A stretch of 63,439 nucleotides of DNA from Drouetiella hepatica Uher 2000/2452. Its GTDB lineage: Bacteria > Cyanobacteriota > Cyanobacteriia > Elainellales > Elainellaceae. The notes under the pieces were generated by a model, which made no database searches, was not told the DNA's origin, and was given only the letters and a program-made list of their open reading frames with translations. Where the stretch lies: positions 1-63,439 of the forward strand of contig JAHHHD010000031.1 in NCBI GenBank assembly GCA_019359505.1, given 5' to 3'. Both the position numbers and the translations under genes were made by a program. Of the stretch, positions 37,393-46,544 are shown one piece after another (position 1 is the stretch's first letter; each line of letters starts with the position of its first letter).

Positions 37393-38292
37393 CTAGCCAA
37401 AATCCAGCAATAGCCAAATACCGCATATTGCTATCAATATCCCCACTACCGATCGCCAACTGACCCGTTCACCCAACGCGATCGCAAGGGGAATAATAAA
37501 TAGCGGACTGGTTGCCGTTAGCGCCTGTGCAATTCCGGCTGCCGTATATTTGAGCGCCGTTTGCTGAAGCCAGATCGCCAGATAGGTACCTGCAAAGGAT
37601 GTACCTATTAATATTCGCAAAAACTGAGGCGATCGCACAGCCTGGAAACCTGCCCAAACGCTTCGTCTTTGGAGAATAAGGATAGACAGCACTGCCATCC
37701 CTGCCAGCAGTCGAATGAGCGTACTCCATAACGGACTAACGCTGGTTTCAGCAAGAGCAGCCCTTGATAGTACGGCTCCACTTGCCTGCCCCAAAGCTGC
37801 CAGCAGTCCAAAGCCAACGCCCCTTAGCGGTTTCATCTGATGCACCTGATCAGGGGCACGCTCTGCAATCACCCATGACACACCCGCCACCGTCAAAAAG
37901 ATGCCGAGCCAAGCCTGTAAACTCAGCTGCTCTGCCAAAAAAACGCTTGCCAGCACAGCCGCCAAAGGCGGCGCTAGAGATTCCATTAAGAGCGATCGCC
38001 TTGCGCCCACACAGTTGAGCGATTCCAGAAAAGCCGTATCGCCAAAGCCAATGCCGATCGCGCCACTCAGCAGCAGTAACCCCAGGTTGAAGCCGCCAAT
38101 CTGCGAGCTAAAATTGCCCTGAAACAGCAGCGTCAGCAAAATTAGGGCGATCGCCACCCCGTTTTTAGCAAAGTTCAGCAGTAGCGGAGACATTTGCTTG
38201 CCCAAGTCCACGTAAATCAGAGAGGCGATCGCCCAGATCAAGGCAGCACTGAGGGCAGCAAGTTCGCCTCGGTATTCAAGAAAAAACAGCAT
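37393..38292 (-). CDS. EamA/DMT-family transporter
   Basis: The 299-residue protein has ten hydrophobic helices in two EamA halves: LIWAIASLIYVDLGKQMSPLLLNF near 17 and GLLAALGQASGAVLSRAAL near 158, ending LIAICGIWLLLDFG. DMT transporters mainly export amino acids, metabolites or drugs with proton coupling. It differs from the EamA protein at 54132 in sequence. Substrate unknown. Confidence 0.92.
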   Translation of the reverse strand: MLFFLEYRGELAALSAALIWAIASLIYVDLGKQMSPLLLNFAKNGVAIALILLTLLFQGNFSSQIGGFNLGLLLLSGAIGIGFGDTAFLESLNCVGARRSLLMESLAPPLAAVLASVFLAEQLSLQAWLGIFLTVAGVSWVIAERAPDQVHQMKPLRGVGFGLLAALGQASGAVLSRAALAETSVSPLWSTLIRLLAGMAVLSILILQRRSVWAGFQAVRSPQFLRILIGTSFAGTYLAIWLQQTALKYTAAGIAQALTATSPLFIIPLAIALGERVSWRSVVGILIAICGIWLLLDFG

Positions 38293-38711
38293 AGATAAAG
38301 TTAGGCTTCCTTTGGGCTATCCAGCATTCTGACATAACGCATCGCTGGGATGTGTCTCTGCATCTTGATAACAGCTATTGACAACCAGACTTAACTGTGC
38401 TTCTATCTAAATATGCAAGTGAGTATCTATGCTTAGATATTCGTCTCATGCGCACTACCTTCGACTTTCACGTCAGTGCATACCCAGTATTCTGGTCTAG
38501 CAATTCCTCAAAGGTTTGGACTCAACTTTTAAGCGATCGCTGGTTCAGCCTACTAGATATGCCCTAATGTGAAGCTTAGAGGTTGTGCGATTGAGACGTA
38601 GATCGTTAAGTAGAAAGCAGATTTCTCGTCTATAAAGACATTTATAGAGATAAGAGTCTTTTGCTTGAGATATTCCAATGCTACTCAAATTTGTAGCTCA
38701 GGAAGTTCTAC
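38293..38711. other. Spacer upstream of HNH and EamA genes
   Basis: This 419-base divergent spacer holds no tRNA-like cloverleaf, long repeat or gene that I can see. AGGAAG at its right edge is the ribosome-binding site of the HNH gene. Confidence 0.5.
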
Positions 38712-38948
38712 ATGAATCCTAGACAAAGAAAAGTCAGAAAAACTCAGCTCGTTAGTGAGTATGGATCTTGCTGCTGGTGGTGTGATTGCAAATTGCCATC
38801 TGAGCAGTTAACACTCGATCACTTGAAACCCAAGAGCAAAGGGGGTTCCAATTCACTGGAGAATCTACGCCTCGCCTGTCGCCCCTGCAATAGCTCTCGC
38901 GGGAATAGTCTCTTTCCCCCTCAGGTAAAGAAGATTACGAGCGCTTAA
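38712..38948 (+). CDS. Small HNH endonuclease
   Basis: The 78-residue protein is one complete zinc-bound HNH module: CCWWC at 20-24, DH at 36-37, LENLRLACRPCNSSRGN with the second Cys pair (56/59) and Asn. Compact HNH proteins like this act as nicking or restriction-like nucleases or are of phage/mobile origin; no specific target is readable. AGGAAG precedes the ATG by seven bases. The RNase III gene begins ~100 bases after it. Confidence 0.9.
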   Translation: MNPRQRKVRKTQLVSEYGSCCWWCDCKLPSEQLTLDHLKPKSKGGSNSLENLRLACRPCNSSRGNSLFPPQVKKITSA

Positions 38949-39052
38949 ATTCACTCGTGGTTGAGGAAGTTTTGAGCCACCTGAACTTCCTCAACCGTAA
39001 ATTCGAGACTCCTTTTAGATTCAATTTCGATCACAGAACAACAGCGATTAAG

Positions 39053-39733
39053 ATGCACAAACTTTTGATGTTCAATGATGAAAAACTGCTGCGTCAGGCG
39101 CTGACTCATCGCTCCTATGTGAATGAAAATCCTGGAGAGATCAAAGACAATGAGCGGCTAGAATTTCTAGGTGATGCTATTCTCACCTTCGTCAGCGGCG
39201 AGTACCTTTATCAACGTCATTCTGAAATGGGGGAAGACGAAATGACGCGATGGCGATCGGCTCTCGTCGATGAGAAACAGCTTGCTAAATTCGCAACTGA
39301 AGTTGGGCTAGATTTTAGAATGCGTTTAGGACAGGGCGCAATTCGGGACGGCGGCTACCAGAACCCCAATCTTCTCAGCAGCACGTTTGAAGCCGTGATT
39401 GGGGCGTACTATCTAGATTGCGATCGCAATCTAGAAGCTGTCCGTCCTTTAATAGAAGAGTTGTTTGATTCTGTACCCCCAGACGATCAACCTGGCTCCA
39501 ACATAGATTCAAAAAATAGGTTCCAGGAATATGCCCAGGCGAATGGAGCAATTATGCCTCCAAAGTATGTTACGGAGAAGAAGGGGGGCACAGATCATGC
39601 GCCAGAATTTATTTCTAAAGTCTATGTCGGTGACAAAGTTTATGGCGAAGGCACAGGACGGAAGAAAAAAGATGCTGAAAAGCAGGCTGCCGAGGACGCT
39701 TTAGCGAAGTTGAAAAAGCGAGGATTACTTTGA
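39053..39733 (+). CDS. rnc: Ribonuclease III
   Basis: The 226-residue protein has the RNase III signature NERLEFLGDAIL (33-44) with catalytic Glu/Asp, a second acidic site near SSTFEAVIGAYYLD, and a C-terminal double-stranded-RNA-binding domain (SKNRFQEYAQANG to KKKDAEKQAAEDAL). It cuts double-stranded RNA in rRNA maturation and mRNA decay. The frame is open to GTG 38957, but ATG 39053 aligns with usual family starts ~15 residues before QALTHRSYVNE. No strong ribosome-binding site supports either start. Confidence 0.93.
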   Translation: MHKLLMFNDEKLLRQALTHRSYVNENPGEIKDNERLEFLGDAILTFVSGEYLYQRHSEMGEDEMTRWRSALVDEKQLAKFATEVGLDFRMRLGQGAIRDGGYQNPNLLSSTFEAVIGAYYLDCDRNLEAVRPLIEELFDSVPPDDQPGSNIDSKNRFQEYAQANGAIMPPKYVTEKKGGTDHAPEFISKVYVGDKVYGEGTGRKKKDAEKQAAEDALAKLKKRGLL

Positions 39734-39913
39734 GCTATCAACTTGTGGTACAAAATATTTCGCATCACTAAACTGGTTTGTCATCAGAAAATTTGTCATC
39801 AGAAAACTACGAAAGATACTGCCAATTTTGCCTAGCCATTTCAGAATGCTTGATTTACTGAACGTTTGGTATACTGTCCAAATAGAAGCAGAAAACAATT
39901 TTGAGGTGAGTTA

Positions 39914-40462
39914 ATGTCCAAAGCGGCGGTTATTCCCCAATTAATGGCGGTATTCCGGCAATATGGCTATGAAGGAGCCAGCATTACTCGGTTTTCGGAA
40001 GCGACTGGTTTAAAACGAGCTAGCCTGTATCACTATTTTCCAAACGGCAAAGAGGAGATGGCAGCCGTAGTGCTAGATTACGTCACGCAGGCGCTCAAAG
40101 ATCAGGTGCTAGCACCGTTGGACAGCGATCGCCCCCCCATCGATCGCATCCGCGCTATGAACCAGAATATAGATGCGTTTTATCAGCATGGACAGCGAGA
40201 CTGTCTGTTGGCACTGCTCAGCATTGGGGAAGCACACGAGTTGTTTCAAGGGCAGGTGCAGCAAGCGCTCAAGCTCTGGATCGATGGTTTGGCAACCTTA
40301 CTCATCAATACGGGAATCACACCCGCCACTGCCCATCAACGCGCGGAAGATGCAATTGTGCAGATTCAAGGAGCGATCGTGCTGACACGAGGACTAAATA
40401 ATACGGCAACGTTTGAGCGCGTCTTGAAACAAATCCCAGAGTTTTTGCTGCGCCCTGAGTAA
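39914..40462 (+). CDS. TetR-family transcriptional regulator
   Basis: The 182-residue protein has an N-terminal helix-turn-helix (YGYEGASITRFSEATGLKRASLYHYFPNGKEEM) and a C-terminal ligand domain resembling the LmrA/YxaF group. Members repress efflux or oxidoreductase genes until a small hydrophobic ligand binds. GAGGTGAG precedes the ATG. Neighbours are unrelated, so its target is not evident. Confidence 0.92.
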   Translation: MSKAAVIPQLMAVFRQYGYEGASITRFSEATGLKRASLYHYFPNGKEEMAAVVLDYVTQALKDQVLAPLDSDRPPIDRIRAMNQNIDAFYQHGQRDCLLALLSIGEAHELFQGQVQQALKLWIDGLATLLINTGITPATAHQRAEDAIVQIQGAIVLTRGLNNTATFERVLKQIPEFLLRPE

Positions 40463-40519
40463 GCGATTCATCAAAGTTCTAATTTTGAAAGAGGCTTCAG
40501 AATAATTGCACATGCAACT

Positions 40520-43500
40520 TCAGTTCTTAACCTTCCCCACCCAAGGAATCAGCGGATCTTGGGCTAGCCGATAGGATATGGCATAGGCTCCGTAGCGGTT
40601 CAGGTGACTGGGATCAGAGAAATAGCCATATTTTGTTGTCCAAATTTCGCCCAAGTCCCGGAACGCAAATCCGGGCTGGCTGAGGGAAAGCTTGACCATG
40701 TACTCTTTAAATTCCTGCTCGTGCTGACGACGGGCAGGATCGAGGTAATCTTCGGTGAGGGGCAGGTTAACAAAAACGACGGGAATATTGCGCGTTTGGG
40801 CGTACTGTAAGAGCGATCGCAAAGCAGTTTCCTGCCGTCCAGCAATCCTGAAGTTTTCATAGTCGCCATCATACTGACCTGTCACCCTGGCATACTTCTG
40901 ATAGTAGGTTGCCGGATTGAACTGCATCGGCAGCGAGAGAAACCCATCAGGATTGACAAGGATCGACTGAGCCGCAGAATGAGCAGGGATAGCCTGAGCC
41001 GAATTGGGACTCACAGCACTGACAGGTGAAGTCTCGATCGCCGCAGTAGGCAAGATCTGGGAAAAGTTTTCTTGAAAGAGATGCTTGAGGCGATCGCGCT
41101 GGTCGTAGGTACCCGAAATCTCAGCTAGTTGGCTGCTAAACCAGCGATCGATCGCCTCATAGCTGCTAGTCAGGGAAATATTGATGCCATTTTTGGGCTG
41201 GGTGGGAGCGGTTGGCAGTTCAGCTGTCAGCTTGGGAATAGGAAACTGACCTGCCGTGAGCTGCCGATAGCCTTCAGATGCAGCAATGCCGTTGAACGTA
41301 ACGTCGCCACCGCCGCTGTTGAAAGCCCTTGCTCCATCTGCCCAGAGAATCAGGCGCGGCAGTTGGTCGGGTGTGAGGAGCTGCTGCACTAACAGGTCTG
41401 CAACCTGCGCTGTCGCACCATTGATGCCAAAGTTAAAAATACTCAGGTCTGCGTAGCCCAAATCCGCTAGACTCTGCTTCAGTGCAGCTGGATCAATGCC
41501 CCGTAAGGCTCTGGAGCTACCCATGACCAGCACGTCAGGCGGTTTGCCGTTTTCCTTAATGTATTGGTAATAGAGCTTTAGCTTCTCGTCCATCTGATGG
41601 CTATTGAAGCTGGGTAAAGTCGGTTCGGCTGCCAAAATAGCAGCCGTAATTTGACTGGCTTCAGGTTGGATCGCCGTGTAGGGTAGGGACGATCGCTTTT
41701 GTAAGGGCGGCGATTGGGGTGGCGCATCGGCTGAATCCGCAGGCTTCGCCAAGCTAGAATTCGAGGCAGTCGATCGGGTAAACCCTTCAGAGTTAAAGAT
41801 GCCGTCTTGAGGAGAACGCCGCAGCGTGATTTTGGGCGATGCCGCCTGAGTTGGAGGCTGAGGCTGAGCCTGAGGTGTCGGCTGTTCCGCAAGATCGGTA
41901 GGCAATGTCGAAGACAACACAGGTGCCGTTGAGTCGCTGGGTGCAGAGGGTTTAGGCTTGGGCTGAGCTTGCAGCATCTGACCCGCTAGCCAGTTGGCTT
42001 GCAGCATTAGCAGAATTCCTACCATGCCCCACACGGCAGCAATGCGAGTCTGAGAGTTTGAACCCGCAGATGCTACGGCCAAGACCTGAGTCTGCGGCGT
42101 GGGGGTGAAGAGGAACGATCGCACCAGAATCTGCTCTGTCCCGTTTTTGAGGCGCTGCTGAAACCGTTTCCAGACGGAATGAATATCCGCAGGGGTGAGA
42201 TCTGGGCGTAGGGCTGACTCATCGGCTGGAGTCATCAGATCATGCACAAAGCTGTCTGTCGCGACAAACTCAGGCGTGGCTTCTGGAACCAGCCGATGAC
42301 GAGACACAAAATCGACTCCGAAACTCCAGAGCGGCAGTTTTTGTCCCGACCGTCTGCCGTAAATCCGCACTCCTGCTAAATTGGGCAGCTTCAACTGCCG
42401 CAAAAACTTGGCGATCGTCTGCCCAACTCGGTGCTGCTCTGGACAGACGGGAGCCTCGCTCATCACATGCAGCAAGTCTTGCTTGGGCAAAAGCTGTAGC
42501 CGGATGCCTCCCGTCATCAGATAGCGATCGAGATCGGGATTGAGCAATCGATGCAGCAAGAAAGCAATCGCTTCCCAGTCGCCCTGCTGAGCAAGCGCCA
42601 TTGCCGATTCTGATAGAGCCGGATGTTGGGCGGCAGGCAGTTTGAGCCAATCAATCCAGGCAGGCGCTTCCATACCCGTAATCTGCGGCATCTGTCCATA
42701 CAGCGTTGCGGCATGAATGCCTTGGGGGGCAAGAGGCTCTAGCAACTCGCTGATCCACTGACGCGATCGCGACAGGTCGGGCGGCTCAGCAGGCTTTCGT
42801 AAATTTGTGGGCGAATCGATATCACAAAACAGGTGCAGCGTTGATTCCTTTAGCGAAGCAGTGGCAACCCGCAATCCCTGACTGGCTCCCGCCTGGTTCA
42901 GCAATTGCCGGATGGCTTCCACATCGCCCCAGCGCCCCCACTCTCGCAACATTTCGCTCGGAGGAGTCAAATCGACCCTGAGCTTCCAGTCAGGTTGGGT
43001 TTCTCCGGATACCTGAAATAAAATCACCGCATCTCGGTAGCCCTGAATCTCTAGCTCTCGCAAGCGGCGAGTAATGGGTTCACCCACCAGAGACAAATCG
43101 GGACTATAGGCTGCGCCACAGGAGATCCACAGCCGCTTGGTGGTCATTGCCGCCAGAGGAATAGCCCCCGACTGCACCGTAGAAGGCGACAGATAGGGGA
43201 CGGTCTTAGCGCTGACTCGAACCGCCACACCCAAGTCACTAAGGGTTTCGCTGAGGTAGCTGGCGATCGCCACTTCCTCCCCCTGCTGTGCCAAACTGCG
43301 GTTCGATCGCGCTAGAGCTGAATTTTCCTGATGAGAACTCCCCTGGGCTGCTTTTCCTTGCAGGGCTGGACGGTTGGCGAGTTGGAGCTTGCCGACAGCT
43401 CTAGTGGCGCTAATCTTTTGGGGATCAATTGGATCTAATTGATGTGCGTCCAGTTCAGGCAAGCTCGATCGCCGTATGCCCTGCTGCATCTGCTTCAGAT

Positions 43501-43822
43501 GGCGATCGAGCTGGTTTAGGTGAATGGCGGCTGTCCATGCAGGTTGTCCGGCACCCGGCAGGCAGCCATAAAGCTGCACCCGATAAATGGGCGTATGAGC
43601 TTCCGATAGAAGCGTCTTGAAATCAGTTTTTTGAAGGACAGGAATGAGCCAGAGTAGCAGAGTACCGCGATCGGGACAGGGTTGAGCCTGACACAGCAGA
43701 TGAAGATTATTGCCGCGCAGACGAAATTTGACCTGAAGCCCTCGTGGCTCGAAGGTTTGGCTGACCCATCGACCTAGCGCAGATGCGTAATTTGAGGAGT
43801 AATGATCCACAGCGTTTGACAT
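40520..43822 (-). CDS. DUF1574/SGNH protein with four cytoplasmic repeats
   Basis: This 1100-residue protein has four degenerate ~100-residue repeats at about 10-105, 190-285, 305-400 and 425-510. Each runs helix, LHLLC-like strand, long helix, YGR/YGC-x-PG turn and PxWxxxVDL. A transmembrane helix at ~597-615 and a Pro/Gln-rich linker (620-715) lead to an SGNH-hydrolase-like domain at ~745-1100: MGSSRALRG (Ser769), IFNFGINGATAQ (Asn) and DPSHLNRYG (Asp1070, His1073). DUF1574 proteins are frequent in cyanobacteria. A role in acylating or deacylating surface glycans is plausible because glycosyltransferases lie nearby, but it is inference. The repeats' partner is unknown. Confidence 0.82.
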   Translation of the reverse strand: MSNAVDHYSSNYASALGRWVSQTFEPRGLQVKFRLRGNNLHLLCQAQPCPDRGTLLLWLIPVLQKTDFKTLLSEAHTPIYRVQLYGCLPGAGQPAWTAAIHLNQLDRHLKQMQQGIRRSSLPELDAHQLDPIDPQKISATRAVGKLQLANRPALQGKAAQGSSHQENSALARSNRSLAQQGEEVAIASYLSETLSDLGVAVRVSAKTVPYLSPSTVQSGAIPLAAMTTKRLWISCGAAYSPDLSLVGEPITRRLRELEIQGYRDAVILFQVSGETQPDWKLRVDLTPPSEMLREWGRWGDVEAIRQLLNQAGASQGLRVATASLKESTLHLFCDIDSPTNLRKPAEPPDLSRSRQWISELLEPLAPQGIHAATLYGQMPQITGMEAPAWIDWLKLPAAQHPALSESAMALAQQGDWEAIAFLLHRLLNPDLDRYLMTGGIRLQLLPKQDLLHVMSEAPVCPEQHRVGQTIAKFLRQLKLPNLAGVRIYGRRSGQKLPLWSFGVDFVSRHRLVPEATPEFVATDSFVHDLMTPADESALRPDLTPADIHSVWKRFQQRLKNGTEQILVRSFLFTPTPQTQVLAVASAGSNSQTRIAAVWGMVGILLMLQANWLAGQMLQAQPKPKPSAPSDSTAPVLSSTLPTDLAEQPTPQAQPQPPTQAASPKITLRRSPQDGIFNSEGFTRSTASNSSLAKPADSADAPPQSPPLQKRSSLPYTAIQPEASQITAAILAAEPTLPSFNSHQMDEKLKLYYQYIKENGKPPDVLVMGSSRALRGIDPAALKQSLADLGYADLSIFNFGINGATAQVADLLVQQLLTPDQLPRLILWADGARAFNSGGGDVTFNGIAASEGYRQLTAGQFPIPKLTAELPTAPTQPKNGINISLTSSYEAIDRWFSSQLAEISGTYDQRDRLKHLFQENFSQILPTAAIETSPVSAVSPNSAQAIPAHSAAQSILVNPDGFLSLPMQFNPATYYQKYARVTGQYDGDYENFRIAGRQETALRSLLQYAQTRNIPVVFVNLPLTEDYLDPARRQHEQEFKEYMVKLSLSQPGFAFRDLGEIWTTKYGYFSDPSHLNRYGAYAISYRLAQDPLIPWVGKVKN

Positions 43823-44018
43823 TCGAGGTTATCTATGAAGACCCTGACGCTTCACTCGCTAAGGTTGTAGCACACTAATAGGAACACCGATCGCTATCCC
43901 AACTTTAGCCCGCCGATTTCTGCCGCCATTCTAACGGTCTTGTAGGATATTGTTATGTAACTTCATATCAAATTTTCATACGCTCTCCCTAGGTTTTTAC
44001 AAAGGCTAATTTCAAACA

Positions 44019-44207
44019 ATGGCTGATTTCAAAGTTCCGACCCAAGTTTTGCTGAGCTTAAGCACCTTTCCTTTGCTGCTGCTGCTAGTAGGAAGCAAAG
44101 TGCTGACTAAAGCGATCGACGAGTTGGGGCAAGCTAGCGAGGAAATCTTTCGAGGCGATCGCCTGCCTATTCTTCATATCCCCAAGCCTGCGGATCAAAA
44201 AGAGTAG
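44019..44207 (+). CDS. Small conserved membrane protein
   Basis: The 62-residue protein has one hydrophobic helix (TQVLLSLSTFPLLLLLVGSKVL) followed by an amphipathic stretch and an acidic/basic tail (FRGDRLPILHIPKPADQKE). It is clearly a real small protein by its hydrophobic pattern and cyanobacterial codon use, but I do not recognise a function. It faces the DUF1574 gene divergently and converges with the gene at 44220, ending 12 bases from it. Confidence 0.6.
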   Translation: MADFKVPTQVLLSLSTFPLLLLLVGSKVLTKAIDELGQASEEIFRGDRLPILHIPKPADQKE

Positions 44208-44219
44208 AAATTTGTTGGT

Positions 44220-46544
44220 CTACTCAAAGCGTTGGAGCGATCGCGACCACTGCTGAATTTGATAGCGCTGACCCTTGTGGATTAATAGAGCTGGCAACCC
44301 CTGTGGGACATCAATAATAGCGGCGATCGTCTGCTCAGACAAAGAGAGATCGCTATAGAGCAATGCGCCCGCACTCGAAAAAATGACCGTGTGATCTGTC
44401 GTTCGATCTACCGTGCGATCTGCGGTATCGTTATCGGTTCTGATGGTGATCACCCATTCGGGCTGACCTTCACCCGTTAGCTCTAGGCGATCGACCTGCC
44501 AATCTCCTATTTGTGCTAGAGCCTGAGTCTCAGGATGCTCTGGAGCGCTGGCTTGGGTACTAGCTGGAGTGCCAACTGGTGCAGCTGGCAACTGTTGTCC
44601 TGCCTGTTGCAGCTGCTGCTCTAGGGTCGTTAGCACGGTGGCGATCTGCTGAGGCTGCTGTTGGCTAAGGCTGGTTAGAGTCAGGCGATCGATGGGAGCC
44701 AGTAAAGGCAGCGTCAGAGCGATCGCAGGCTGGGTCGGATGGGTTGCAGGAGCCGCCGCCAAAAGGTGCAGATTGCCACTACGCCACTGCACGGCTTTAA
44801 TGCTGAGCGTCTGAGCCGATTCCTCTGACTCGCTGATCCGCTGAATCTGTGAATCTGAGGTTAGCCCCAAATGCTTCCACGCCAATTTTTCGGAGTTAGG
44901 CAGATTAAAGGGCGATCGCTGCCAGCGCTGACCGTCTTGAAATCCCAAAACTTTGACTTGATGCCAGACCTGGCGATCGGGTAAGACTAGCGGACGAGGA
45001 CTATACCAGTCGCTAGCCCGAAAGGAAGTCAGCGGCGAAACCGATCCAATCAGGCGTAATGGCCCAGAGGGAGCGTTGGCGATTGGCTGAGACGGGTCAG
45101 TTTGGGATGGCTCAGTTAAGGGATCAAGCAACGCGAGAATTTGTTGAATGGACTGAGGCGATCGCGCTGACGAGGCTACCCCTGAATGTAGCGGGTGCTG
45201 CCGGAGCCAGGTAGCTGCAGCTGAGCGATCGCGCTGGCTAGCAACCGTCATCGCTCCCCATTGCTGTATCACAGGCTGATCTGAATCGACTCGCAGAGCG
45301 GCTTCTACTCGGCGCTGTAGCGACTCGGCATTGGCAGACAAAAGACTTTTGATGTCATATCCGCTCGCACGAACCGATCGCAGCGCTTCTAAAGCTTTTC
45401 CCCAGCGACCATCAATCACCAGCGCGGCAATCTGTTGCGTAGGGCTTGCCCAAGTGCGATCGGCTTGAGCTTGAGTAACCTGGGCATGCAGAGCAATGAA
45501 ATCTATTTGGGCTTGAACAGCGCTGCCATCCTGACCCCGATCGGTCAATAGCTTGAGGGCATCTGACCATAGTCCGTTTCTGGCTAGCAGCAGTCCGTCT
45601 CTGTAGCGCGGCTGATTGGAAACTATCTCCGTTAGAACGATCGCCTCTAGCCGCAAAGGTTCGCCAGGGGCACGGGGCAGTCTAGCCTGATAGACCTGAA
45701 ACTGAGGTTCTAACCCTACAGCTTGATTGACCACCAGCTCATTTTGCTTGTGGCTACCTGTCACCTGCTGCCAGTGGGGCATCTGTCCGGTGGGGCTTGT
45801 CCAAGGCAGCAGAGCCTGAAGCCGATCGCGCTGCGAATCATAGCGCACCACCTGACCATATTTAATACCAGCACTACCGCGCTGCAACTCGCCGCTGAGG
45901 TTTAGCCAAACTGAGGCATCCGGCGGTTCGCCCTCGATCAAGGTGACATAGTTGAGAGGCAGCTTACGGCTACCTCCCAACTGACGCAAGGGAGCGATCG
46001 CCATCAGTTCCTCAATCCCTGTCACCTTTAGGCGATCGATTAGCTCAAATTTTGTTGAATTTAAATTGCTATTGGGACGGTAGGCATTAGAACGATAGGC
46101 ACGGAGTTCCACAATGTGCTGACAGGCGGTATCTCTGGTTTGGCTCCCCCGACAGCGCGATTGTGTCTCCAAAATCGGCAGCAGCAGGTCTTGAGTAGCG
46201 GGTGCTGCAATCGGCTCTCCTAAGGCACGACCCAATTGGGCTTCTTGGGCGGCAATTTCTGCCAGGGTTTGGCTTGTGCCCCCCGGTAGGGTAAACCGTC
46301 CCCACTCCGGCAAAATGTTGTTTAGCCAACTCACAGAACTCGGATTCACAATCAGGCTCACAGCCAGCCAGCCACTCCAGGTTAGGAGGGCGATCGCTCC
46401 CACGCTTGCCACGGCAAAGAGTCCCCTTCCTCGACGCACAGATGGCAGTTCATCCACCCAAATACTGACTTTAATTGGGGTTGCTTTGGGGTTGTCGCCG
46501 CTCTTATGGTTCATGACCATGCGCTTCATGTCTCTGCGCTTCAT
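44220..46544 (-). CDS. Large membrane-anchored protein of unknown function
   Basis: The 774-residue protein has a short basic cytoplasmic N-terminus, one transmembrane helix at about 42-66 (LFAVASVGAIALLTWSGWLAVSLIV), and a long extracytoplasmic part with no recognised domain, rich in Gln, Leu, Arg and Trp; helical segments at ~320-450 look repeat-like (QAQIDFIALHAQVTQAQ, WGKALEALRSVRASGYD). It overlaps the end of the upstream glycosyltransferase by 41 bases, with four in-frame ATGs (46544, 46529, 46520, 46514), so the exact start is unclear. Its position suggests a role near surface-glycan export, but this is inference. Confidence 0.75.
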   Translation of the reverse strand: MKRRDMKRMVMNHKSGDNPKATPIKVSIWVDELPSVRRGRGLFAVASVGAIALLTWSGWLAVSLIVNPSSVSWLNNILPEWGRFTLPGGTSQTLAEIAAQEAQLGRALGEPIAAPATQDLLLPILETQSRCRGSQTRDTACQHIVELRAYRSNAYRPNSNLNSTKFELIDRLKVTGIEELMAIAPLRQLGGSRKLPLNYVTLIEGEPPDASVWLNLSGELQRGSAGIKYGQVVRYDSQRDRLQALLPWTSPTGQMPHWQQVTGSHKQNELVVNQAVGLEPQFQVYQARLPRAPGEPLRLEAIVLTEIVSNQPRYRDGLLLARNGLWSDALKLLTDRGQDGSAVQAQIDFIALHAQVTQAQADRTWASPTQQIAALVIDGRWGKALEALRSVRASGYDIKSLLSANAESLQRRVEAALRVDSDQPVIQQWGAMTVASQRDRSAAATWLRQHPLHSGVASSARSPQSIQQILALLDPLTEPSQTDPSQPIANAPSGPLRLIGSVSPLTSFRASDWYSPRPLVLPDRQVWHQVKVLGFQDGQRWQRSPFNLPNSEKLAWKHLGLTSDSQIQRISESEESAQTLSIKAVQWRSGNLHLLAAAPATHPTQPAIALTLPLLAPIDRLTLTSLSQQQPQQIATVLTTLEQQLQQAGQQLPAAPVGTPASTQASAPEHPETQALAQIGDWQVDRLELTGEGQPEWVITIRTDNDTADRTVDRTTDHTVIFSSAGALLYSDLSLSEQTIAAIIDVPQGLPALLIHKGQRYQIQQWSRSLQRFE

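Noticed and set aside
37271-37459. 62-residue minus-strand frame after the EamA gene
   Set aside because: Overlaps the EamA 3' end in another frame and lacks support.
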